The position numbers were made by a program, and so were the translations under genes. 64,000 bases of DNA from Pyricularia pennisetigena (lineage: Eukaryota; Ascomycota; Sordariomycetes; Magnaporthales; Pyriculariaceae): positions 3,706,176 to 3,770,175 of the forward strand of contig NC_043742.1 in the NCBI RefSeq assembly GCF_004337985.1, in the 5' to 3' direction. The notes beneath the pieces are model-generated. The model ran no database searches and was not told where the DNA came from. It saw only the letters and a list, made by a program, of their open reading frames with translations. Positions 47,751 through 56,885 of the stretch are shown in pieces (the stretch's first letter is position 1; each line of letters begins with the position of its first letter).

Positions 47751-48377
47751 AATATATTACCAATGCTATATGAGAGTTTTTATCAAATACACACACCATT
47801 GGGCGAATTATCAAGTTTTTTAATAAAATATTTATTAAATGAAAAATATTAATGTAATATATATTTTGAGCGGTAATCGCATGCACTCTTCACCGCCACG
47901 CTAATATGAAGATCAGTTTCATAATAATATATTTAATTTGTATAAAATATCATTGTTTAAAACAATAAATTAAATATAATAATATATATTAAAAAGCAGA
48001 AAATATATTTAATATTCAAATATTCATACAATTGAAAGAGATATACCAACGGCCCCTGCGTCAAAAAAATACAAAAAATTCATTGATTACAACGCAGGTT
48101 ACCTTATATTTTTACGATTTATATTCATTTATTTATTCGAATATTTAATCGTATCCAGTGGTTACACTATTGGTATTACGTATGCAGTGCATACACAGTG
48201 CGAATACAGTACAAATACCCGCCATAAGCGGGGAAAATCGACAAGTTGTCTTCAGACAAGAATGAGCGCGATCTTTTCGGCCAATGCAATTGTTCGAAAA
48301 GCCATGTGGCTGAAAGGTCCATGGAGCGCTCGGTCCCCACTGTGAAGCAGGGGGGTCTAGTCTGAGCACTGAGACTA
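47751..48377 (-). mobile_element. MULE-like element copy F, left end only, reversed
   Basis: The right border at 48377 is CTAGTCTGAGCACTGAGACTA, the complement of the left-type end. Inward it contains the same AAGATCGCGCTC-, ACATGGCTTTTCG- and TTGTCGATTTTC-type blocks as copies A and C. Further left similarity fades into AT-rich sequence, and the copy is cut at 47750 by the copia LTR. Confidence 0.65.
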
Positions 48378-48466
48378 CCGACAGCCCCATTTCAGCTTTA
48401 TCTATTGTGGCTTATATACAAATAAAAGTCGATCCATTATATGCTACATAACGCATATAATTAACA
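48378..48466 (-). repeat. Copia A LTR fragment beside MULE copy F
   Basis: These 89 bp equal the outer end of the copia A LTR and finish CGCATATAATTAACA. The MULE copy F was inserted in this LTR, whose other part is not preserved next to it. Confidence 0.8.
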
Positions 48467-49662
48467 GTTTATAAAGCTTTTGATTTTATCGTCTAGAATG
48501 TGGTACGGTTTTCCTAAATAGGCTTTTTTCCTGTTCCACGCGCTATTGAACGTCTTTATTTGGTGTGGTTCGATTGGTTCGTTTGTAATTTGCAACGGCG
48601 GGATATATTTGGAAATGTTTAGCATTTCTTTTCATTGTTTCGTCATTTCCCCTATCATTTATTATAACCTACTGATGTTTTAATGTTCCGCTCTATAAAT
48701 TATTATAATTTTGTTTTCGTTAAAATTCTGTCCTTATGGAAATTTAGTGAAACTTTTAACTTTTTAATTCGCGGAAAGGGTAATTTTAATAACCCTTTTT
48801 TTAGAAACCGGTTAGGTCTTTCCTTTTGTTTTCCTTTTGGAATAGCCTTTTCCCGATTTTTAATTTTTTGTTTTATCATTTGGAAGTTTTCATTATTGGG
48901 TAATAGAATTGCCTATATAAACCTTTTTTATAATTCCATTTTGCCGTATCGGTAAATTATTGACCTTTTTTCCATTCTTTTACCCGGTAAAACAGTTCCG
49001 TGAAATTCCAAATGTATTCTAAAAGCTTTTTGGATTAAAGGATTGCAAATTAAAAAATGGTTTCCAATCCATTTTTCGAAATTTTGTTGGTTTAGGGTTA
49101 ATATTGTTTTTCCACGTTCGTCCTCCCTAAACCGTTTGAATATTTTAAGGGTCCATATTTTTTCGAGTTATTGAAATTTTTCCGGGTTTTTCGGGAGTTT
49201 TTAGGAGGGTTTGTACAGGAATCCCGCGTCGATCCGTTCCTTTATCGATAAAGGTAGCTGAAATTTCAATAATATAATGTCGAAAAGGGTTCGTACCCTA
49301 TTACAGCGCTCGTTATTAACCTGTGAACCGGTTTTTGCGTTTATTTTATCGTATTTTGTCCAACAATATACGTTTTTATTATGATTTTTTCAATTTATAA
49401 AGTAGTTGGCCTAAATAGTGAAATCCACAAGCCCTTAAACATTCGTAAAATAACGGTCATTTTTTATACGTAACGTTTTATCAGGGCGTTACCCGTTCGG
49501 TAAAAAAGTCCTGACTGGTTAGAACGGTTTTTTCAAACTTTACGTAGGATATCTTGTTAGTCCTGAGCATTTATAAAATGACGGTATTAACGTTCAATCC
49601 CTTTATTTTGCTTTTCTGTATTATTTGAGTAATATTGGTTAATGTTAATAGCTTTTGCGTAA
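48467..49662 (-). pseudogene. Copia family B 5' region (leader and gag-like frames)
   Basis: On the minus strand, downstream of the family B LTR, frames are readable but broken. Near the left end ISKYIPPLQITNEPIEPH continues with KTFNSAWNRKKAYLGKPY, and in the middle RIHLEFHGTVLPGKRMEK. They look like a copia gag or its leader, but I do not recognise conserved residues. The plus-strand 90-codon frame at 48683-48955 is a shadow. The element is cut at 48466 by the copia A LTR. Confidence 0.45.
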
Positions 49663-49870
49663 TATCAATCGATTAATAGGACGTTGTTATATAAGTATAA
49701 ACATATTAATTGTGTATCTTCTATGAAACTGTTGAGAGGTGAGCTTCTGAACGTCTTTCCGTTTTATATTCGCAGCTACGCAGGTTAGTCACGTGCAGTT
49801 GGCCTGTGCGGCATTGCACGTGATTTATCACTCTATTGTTAATTTGACCGCGATTCCCTCTATTCCAACA
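49663..49870 (-). repeat. Copia family B LTR
   Basis: This 208-bp sequence is homologous to 16941-17149. On the minus strand it starts TGTTGGAATAGAGGGAATCG and ends GATATTACG-proximal, in the intact form of the family start. It is the 5' LTR of the fragment to its left and cuts MULE copy D at 49871. Confidence 0.75.
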
Positions 49871-51025
49871 ATAAAATTAATTAAATAAAGCAAAAGATAA
49901 ATAAATAACACACATTTAGCATTCCTTCATATAAAAAATCTTTAGAGCCAATATCATAAATGGGTTCAACGTGGACCCCTGCTTATATACGTAATCCAAT
50001 CCCTGAAATTTTGGTTTGATTATCATTAAAATTGGCAAGAATAAAAACGCGTTTCGATTATAAATTATATACAAAAATGTGTACACTTTGCCTATTCGTT
50101 TATTTAACTGCTTGTATAATACGATATATATACCAAAGCTCGATATAACGGTATATATACGTATACGATCCTTAATGCGCAGAAAGTATAAAATTTGGTT
50201 GAAAATTGAAAATAATATTATAAAAAGTCAAAAATCGAAAAAAAAATCAAAAAAACAGTACCGCCATGAACGGATTAAAGGCAGGTAGTATCGATTTCAG
50301 CCGTTATAGTAAATAAAAGCAGAACTTATATCGCTGCTAATAGCGGTACGAAATACTATTTTCAACCTGCAAACTGTTTATTTTTACGACTTTAATTTAT
50401 TTTTCTACTTCGTGGTAGGGGTAAAAATCACCACCCATAAACAGTGGTGGCGACTTTGCAAGTGTGTGGAACCCCGACCCGGCGTTGTATAAAAGTACGA
50501 ACGCGTGCTCGTTGGGGTTCGGTAAAATGTTTCCTTATAATGGCGATTAACGTGATTTCTTTTTTATTTTTTATTTTTTATTTTTTTATTTTACAAAGTT
50601 GAACAACGCGTTGCGGCTTTGATTATTTGAGAAAAAAACAACATTATAAAATCGATTGCGGTTTCAATTTCAGGTTTCAAAATCGTTAAATCAATCAAGA
50701 AGTGCGATACCTGTGAAAAAACGAACGAAGTACCTGTGGGTCAAAAGTTTTAAATTATATTAACGTCGTGAAAGTTACATCGACAAATATACGGTGACAA
50801 GGGGTGGCTTTTTTGCCTGCCACCGTAGTATAACGGAGTGTCGGTCGCAAAAATGCCGAAAGTGCCGCCATAAAGGGCGAAAATCGACAAGTTGTCCTTA
50901 AACCTGAACCAGAACGATTTTTGGATGGACCCACAGGTACATTGCAAAGCCGAAATTGACCCACGAAGTGGAGCGAAATGGATCAATTGTGGAGTTCCGG
51001 GCTTTAGGGATAAGCCCTGAGATTA
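49871..51025 (+). mobile_element. MULE-like element copy D, right part
   Basis: It is collinear with the right 1.1 kb of copy C: an AAATTGG-TATAAA module, ACAGTACCGCCATGAACGG (about 50257), the right terminal repeat and a mutated end, CTGAGATTA, at 51025. An extra stretch at about 50,400-50,760 (including TATTTTTTATTTTTTTATTTT) is absent from copy C, so this copy carries an insertion or another internal variant. Confidence 0.65.
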
Positions 51026-51232
51026 TCATTTTATGGGGTATAGACCCCCATTTCGATATCGGAGGGTAAAAAAGGGAGATAAGGCAAAGTCTCCCTTGCC
51101 AATTAATTAAGCCGTCAATTTTAAAATTAGTGCATTTAACCCCTATATCGACAGGTTTTACAGCATGAGATAGTACCACGCCGCGCCTAGGTTAAATACC
51201 TAACCCCCTGTTAATAACTTATACTATGAACA
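51026..51232 (+). repeat. Copia A LTR second half, plus orientation
   Basis: It begins in the GGGGTGCGGACCCC block (here eroded to TGGGGTATAGACCCCC) and ends CTATGAACA. It is followed immediately by LTR sequence in the opposite orientation, so the two form a head-to-head inverted junction at 51232. Confidence 0.75.
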
Positions 51233-53439
51233 GTTATCAATGAGGGGTTTAGGTATTAAACCTAAATGCGGCGTAATATTAATTGATGATATAAAACCTG
51301 TAATTAAAGGGGTTAAACGTTTTAAATGCATTAAATCTGGAATTAATAGCTTAATTAGTTAATGGTGGAGATTTTGTTTCATTTCCCTTGTACACCTTCC
51401 GACATTGAAATGGATGTCCTTACTTAAAAAAGCGTTCTGGTGCTCTAAACAATTTTCCGAAAGATTATTTTACATGGATTTTTGAAAAAAACATTGTTAA
51501 CATTATGGATTACAAACAGGGGTTTAGGCATTAAACCTATGTGGGGCGTAATATTAACTAATGCTATGAAACCTGTAATTACAGGGTTATATGCAACAAT
51601 TTTGGGATTAATAATTTAATTAATTATTGGGGAATTTTGCTTTATCTCCCTTATTTACTTTCCGACATCGAAGTGGGGGTCCGCACGCCAAAAAACGTTC
51701 CGGTACCTCACACGATTTTCCGAAAAATTATTTTGTATGGGTTTTTATTAACAATATGGGTTGCTAACAGGGGTTTAGGAATTAGCCTAGGTGCGGCGTG
51801 GTGCTAGTTGCGCTATAAAGGCCTGTCATTACAGGGCTTAAATGCACTAAATTGTTCACTATAGTGGTACACTAATTTTGGGATTAATAGTTTATATTTA
51901 TTAGTGGGGGAGATTTTGCTTTATCTCCCTTACATACTTTCCAATATCGAAATGGGGGTCCGCACCCCGCAAAGCGTTCCGGTGCCGCACACGATTTTCC
52001 GAAAAATTATTTTTATATGCGTTGTTGAAAAACCACCCTTATTTTAATATAAACCATTTCTGGGTTCGCACTAATTTGCTGATTTGGTGAAATTTTCAAC
52101 CCGATATAGGGTAGCTGATTCTAAGGTGCAGGGTGGGTATTAACCCGGTACAGGGTAAACCCCACTCGCTGATCGTTGAATTACAACTCCTGCAATATAA
52201 AATCAGAAAATGCGACAACCCCGACAGCCCCAGTTCGGCACTATCTATTATGGCTTATATATAAATAAAACTGGACCCATAATATACCAAACAACGCATA
52301 TAATTAGTAAACACCTTTACTATAATATAAACCGTTTCTAAATTCGCACGCAATGGTATAGGGCAACTAATTCGTAAATGCAGGGTGGGTAATATACCCG
52401 GTATAAAGTAAGCCCCATTCGCTGACCTTTAAATTACAACTCCTATAATATAAAACTAATTAACAATCCGACCACCCCGTTAGCCCCATTTCGGCATTAT
52501 ATATTGTGGATTATATATTAATAAAAGTAGATCCATTATATGCAAAGTAATGTATGTAAATAACAAACACCTTTATTATTATATAAACGATTTGAAATTT
52601 GCCCCAGGTAACATAAATAATTAATCCGTAAATGTAAAGTGAGTATTATATCCGTTATAGGGTAAACCCCATTCGATAATCTTTGAATCGCAACTTATAT
52701 AAATATAAAATTAACGGAAAGTACAACAACCCCATTTCGGCATTATATATTGTAGATTATATATAGAATAAAAATGGATTTATTGAACGCAAAATAATAC
52801 ACATAATTAACAAATGTTTTATTAATATATTTATATTTATATTTAGTTTTACTAACAATATTGGGTTATTAAACGGGGCTAAGGCATTAACCCAGGTGCG
52901 GCGTAGTGCTAATTGCGGTATAAAACCTATAGTCACAAGGGTTTAAGGCCTGTAATTACAGGGTTTAAATGCATTAAATGCACTAAATTCGTACATTAAT
53001 TTTGGGATTAATAACTTGAATTAATTGGTGGGGGAAATTTCGCTTTGTCTCCCTTATATACCCTCCGATATCGAAATCGGGGTCCGCACCCTTGAAAAGG
53101 TTTCGGTGCCGCACACGATTTGCCGAAAAATTATTTTATATGGGTTTTTCAACAAACACCCGCACCGCCATATAACCCATTTTTGAGTTCGCACGTATTG
53201 GCTGATTTGGTGAAATTTTCAACCCGATATAGGGTAGCTGACCCGTAAGTATACAGTGGCTATTAAGCCCAGTATAGGGTAATTAACCCCATTGGCTGAC
53301 CCTTGAATCGCAACTCCTATAATAACAAAACAAACGGATAATCCAACAACCCCGACAGCCCCATTTCGGCACTATATATTGTGGCTTATATACAAATAAA
53401 ACTGGACCTATTACATGCGGAATACGCATTTAATTTCCA
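51233..53439 (-). repeat. Ladder of whole and half copia A LTRs, minus orientation
   Basis: Six LTR units follow without other sequence except about 39 bp at 52813-52851. They are two half units of the LTR's end part (51233-51494 and 51495-51745), one full LTR (51746-52309), two half units of the LTR's start part (52310-52565 and 52566-52812), and one full LTR (52852-53439). Both half types break at the same internal point, just between GTTGTTGAAAAA and ACACCCTTAT. No internal retroelement sequence is present. Confidence 0.8.
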
Positions 53440-54221
53440 AATTTTATGAAGAGTTTAATAATTAGCCCAAATATATAAGGTATTAACTAATATCTTTTTA
53501 TATTATAACGTAGATAAGCCAAAACTTTAGTAGATTTACTTAATTAAAAAGAACCAAAATATAGAAACACTTAGATTTTACAATTTTCTTGAATCAAATA
53601 ACAATTAAATAAACATCCCAAACTGGATTTTACGTGGAGGTTTATTTATATACGTAATTTAATATTTGAAAATTTTGGTTTCTCATGGTTAAAATTGGTA
53701 AATGTATAAGAACGTTTGAATTATAAGTTTTGTATAATAATATAAATATTTTACCTATTCGCTAGTTTAACAGCTCAAAGAATATTACATATATATTATA
53801 ATTCCATATATCGCTTTATATACGTCTACTATCCTCCACGTGCAAAAACATCAAAACTTGGCCAAAAAACACAAATAATATAAAATAAAATCGAAAATCG
53901 ACAGAAAATCGAAAAACTAATACTGCTATAAGTGAATTAAGGGCAGGTTATATTAATTAAATTGCTATTAATAGCGGTATTAAATGCTATGTCTAACGTG
54001 CAACTCGTTTATTTTTATGATTTTTGTTTTCTTTTTTAACGAAATATTGGTCGCCGAGCGGACGAAAATACCACTATAAACGGGGAAAATCGACAAGTTA
54101 TCCTTAAACCTCAATCAAGGCGCTTTTTGGATGGACCCACAGATATATTGCAAAGCCGCAATTGAGCCCCGAAATGGGTCAATTGTGGAGCTCTGGGCTT
54201 CAGGGATGACCCCTCAGACTA
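53440..54221 (+). mobile_element. MULE-like element copy E, right part
   Basis: It contains one CACGTG module (53837-53842), an AATACTGCTATAAGTGAATT block matching the ACCGCCATGAACGG block, and the right terminal repeat ending CCTCAGACTA at 54221. The left part is replaced by the LTR ladder. It is the last recognisable transposon before the gene block. Confidence 0.68.
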
Positions 54222-54910
54222 TGGATAAACCGCGTGGTTATAATGGGAAAATCCGCGTATTAAATTCCCATTATACTATTTAGTCATAATCAATGGTTAA
54301 CCAAAATAAAACAATTGGCAATGGGTTGCGAACGCAAAACAACAAGGAAGGTAACGGGTTTTCGCTATATTTAGAAAAAAGGCGGCGAAATGTAAACCCC
54401 CTTCCTTTTTTCTGGAGGATATCGAACGTCCCATGTCTATAATCGCGCATGACCAGAAAACGGGCAACCGCTTTTACGACAGCGAGGAATCCGTGGCGGC
54501 TAAGAGAATTTATTTATGGATTTTTGGATAGGGGTGGGTCGGGGTGCGAAATGGTGGGCATTTATTGGCTGGGGATGTACGTCGAACGGCTCCTATCGCT
54601 TTTTCGCAGTCAAGACTGCCTTTACTGGTTTAACTAGGGGAGAGCGGACGGGATCCCGTGTATTCCAGTGGTTATGGTCGTATGTAATTGCCCCCTGTAG
54701 CCGCAGGTATTATGACTGAAATCCTCGTCATTTTGCTGTCAGGCAACGATGTGTTGCATATTTATAGAAATCGAAATTTGTTATTTGCAGGTATGTGCTG
54801 GACAGCCTGACTATGTTCAAAGTTGGATTTAGAGACTTGTTTTTTGTTGTTGTTGTTGATATTATTAGTATCGCATTTTGATGCCCAAGTACAAATATCT
54901 CTTTTTTCGC
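54222..54910. other. Border zone between RIP block and genes
   Basis: Base composition changes here within a few hundred bases. A hairpin with 11-bp arms, TATAATGGGAA and TTCCCATTATA, lies at 54239-54275. A coding-like start occurs at 54433 (MSIIAHDQKTGNRFYDSEES), but the frame stops after 33 codons and no confident splice extends it. Nothing else is assigned. Confidence 0.4.
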
Positions 54911-54917
54911 TATAAAT
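54911..54917 (+). promoter_or_regulatory. Putative TATA box of the small secreted protein gene
   Basis: TATAAAT lies 127 bp upstream of the ATG at 55038, followed by a CT-rich leader (CCCTTTTTACTTCTT) typical of fungal transcription starts. No transcript data are available. Confidence 0.4.
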
Positions 54918-55037
54918 CCGCAGCAACAAATTCCTGCTTTGCTATCGTCAAGGACTTGCACATCATCCAAACCCAGACCCTTTTTACTTCTTAAGATTTA
55001 TAATATCTTCTTGACAAACCAAGCCCTATCCTCAACA

Positions 55038-55205
55038 ATGCATATCAAGACCGTCTTTGCTATCGCCTATCTTGCGTGCGGCGTCATTGCCCTTCCGTCA
55101 AGGAACCCGCCCACCGATGCTGACGTTGTCCCCATTCCTTCGGGCCTCCCGCCCATTAAAACGAGACCTCCCCCCAAAACCGGCAGCAGCGGCAAGCATC
55201 ACTAG
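55038..55205 (+). CDS. Small secreted Pro-rich peptide, 55 residues
   Basis: The frame starts at CTCAACAATG, a good fungal start context. It encodes an N-terminal signal peptide (basic MHIK, hydrophobic core VFAIAYLACGVIAL, likely cleavage near residue 19-21). A mature peptide of about 35 residues follows, rich in Pro and Lys with a repeated PPxxTRPPPKT character. It has one Cys, inside the signal peptide, so it is not a disulfide-knot type. It ends in TAG, after which the same frame stays open for another 48 codons. Size, secretion signal and location 0.8 kb from a RIP block are typical of candidate effectors or cell-surface peptides. No homologue is recognised and the function is unknown. 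Confidence 0.6.
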   Translation: MHIKTVFAIAYLACGVIALPSRNPPTDADVVPIPSGLPPIKTRPPPKTGSSGKHH

Positions 55206-55339
55206 AGGGCAACGCATTGGCAATCGGATGGAGATATCCGCCATGGGTCAAGCAGTGGTGATCAGGTCAATAACAACGGGTATTTATGGAGGAAAACATA
55301 CTCACCAAGGTCTCTCGAAGGAGTGATGGCGAATTGTAA

Positions 55340-55865
55340 AACCAAATTCCGATAGTAAAAATCATAAATTCTGTTATAACCTGCACGTCATGCAAATGTA
55401 CGAAGGATTTGCTTTTGCCGTGTTTGTATAAATGCTTCCGGAACACTGGACCGCGGCGACGTTTGGGGCTATTATATATTGCCGCAGCTGTTGTTGGCGC
55501 AGCTGTAGCTTGTGCTTGTCGTACGTTTCGCTGCCCAAACCCTAACGTGCCTCGTTTTACCGTAAAAGGCACAGGTATTCAAAATTTTAGCAATACAAAT
55601 ACAAAATGGGATGCTGGAAATTACACGCTCCAAGGTTTTGTTATTTACCGTACGCAATCAAGTGCCGAGAGGAAAAGCAATGGTTTATCAGTGAACTGCA
55701 TATCTTGGCGCAGGCAATATTGAAGTCGACCAAGACGCAGGCGGAATTCGAGGAGGGGGCGTAGGGGCCCACTACGCGCACGAAACAGGCCATATTCCCG
55801 TTTCCACCACAACTAATGTTCTTGCACTACACCGCCAAAAAACGAAAGCTCCCGTCAATGACTAA
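55340..55865 (+). CDS. Tentative spliced ORF with a membrane segment
   Basis: The open frame 55340-55649 encodes a Cys-rich stretch (TCTSCKC, LYKCF), then basic PRRR, then a hydrophobic segment, LGLLYIAAAVVGAAVACAC, then VPRFTVKGTGIQNFSN. A 64-bp intron from GTACGC at 55650 to CAG at 55713 would join it in frame to 55714-55865 (IEVDQDAGGIRGGGVGAHYA), ending TAA. There is no ATG in the first part. A 46-bp intron from 55310 to 55355 could link it to the ATG at 55243, which has a strong GCCATGG context, but its donor is poor. A short basic tail, one membrane span and an extracellular domain would suit a type II membrane protein with LEA-2-like character. This is a weak guess, and a decayed gene is equally possible. 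Confidence 0.3.
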
Positions 55866-55965
55866 TGCCAGTGACTTGGGTAAACATAGCCTGCAACAAA
55901 TGTTACAGTGACTCGAGTGAGTACACCAACAAACCTCAGGGGCAACGTCTCGGGGACCAGAGTCG

Positions 55966-56000
<35 letters not shown>

Positions 56001-56885
56001 AACTCGATATAACCATTTTTCTTCCTGAAATTATGATGGATTTTCATGAACCTTTCTTCCCTCATAACTAACTGCATACCTTCCTTGCCCATCTTGTCAA
56101 TTAGGCACTTCACCTGATCCCGTTCGTCTACCTGCCAAATCATGGCGGCTAAACTGTCGACCACTTGAAATGGCCAGCCAAGAATTGCAACGCTAATTCG
56201 CCTGAATCTCGTCTACCAACAATTCAGCGAGAATGATCAGGCTCGGAATGCTGCTTTTGGAACTCATTTTCGGCCCCCAGACCTTTCACGATCCAAAAAG
56301 GACCCGCAAACTGTGAACGAAAGAAATACCCGCGTCGGAACTAGATGTTACAAAGTGGGCATCGTGGATATATACGCGTCTTGGCCTATAGTGACGCACT
56401 TACTAGTAGCTACCAACACCGTCAAGGTTCCACTGAGCCTTTTATACCACGTAGCCGAGGCGGTAGGAAGATAATTACTGGCTTGACTGATACAGCAAAT
56501 CGATCGAGAGACTCCACAGCTCGAATCATCAACATTGCGTTGGTGGCAATGCCACGACTCCCGAAGCGGGTCGAGGACGATATGCGAACCTGATCTGGTT
56601 AAATATTTCGGCATTGTTACCTTTTGTCGTTAGGGTCTAGCGAGACGGAGTATTTCCCGCGTCTCTTACCGGCATAAGTGGCGGCTGTTGGCAACGCAGG
56701 GAGAAAAAAAAAAAAAAAAAAAAAAAACCTCACTGTCTAATCTAGTTTTTACTTCTTTCCCTCCCTTCTAAAGACTTTTCCTTTCGGCTGCAACCGGAGA
56801 GTTAAGTCTAGGAAGCCATATGGTCGTTTCGTTCTGGTTGTATGTGTGGACGATTCACCATTCGACACCCGATTCGGCGAAAAAT
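55866..56885. other. Intergenic, with two long A tracts and unproven short ORFs
   Basis: An A tract of about 31 lies at 55968-55998, followed by AGAAACTCG. A second of 24 lies at 56704-56727. On the minus strand the residues VDSLAAMIWQVDERDQ, VKCLIDKMGKEGMQLVMREE (56164-56060) look protein-like but run into the homopolymer and have no clear gene context. The 80-88 codon frames at 56345-56614 overlap one another on both strands and are not supported. The CT-rich stretch at 56745-56790 is the likely leader region of the downstream oxidoreductase gene. Confidence 0.4.

Noticed and set aside
48683..48955. 90-codon plus-strand frame as a gene
   Set aside because: It is a hydrophobic shadow of the broken copia B leader read on the other strand.
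51233..53439. CRISPR-like or satellite array
   Set aside because: The repeated units are copia LTR halves and whole LTRs of 250-590 bp. There are no short direct repeats with unique spacers.
54239..54275. Short inverted repeat as a terminator or MITE
   Set aside because: One 11-bp hairpin without flanking duplication or a second copy in the window is not enough for an element call.
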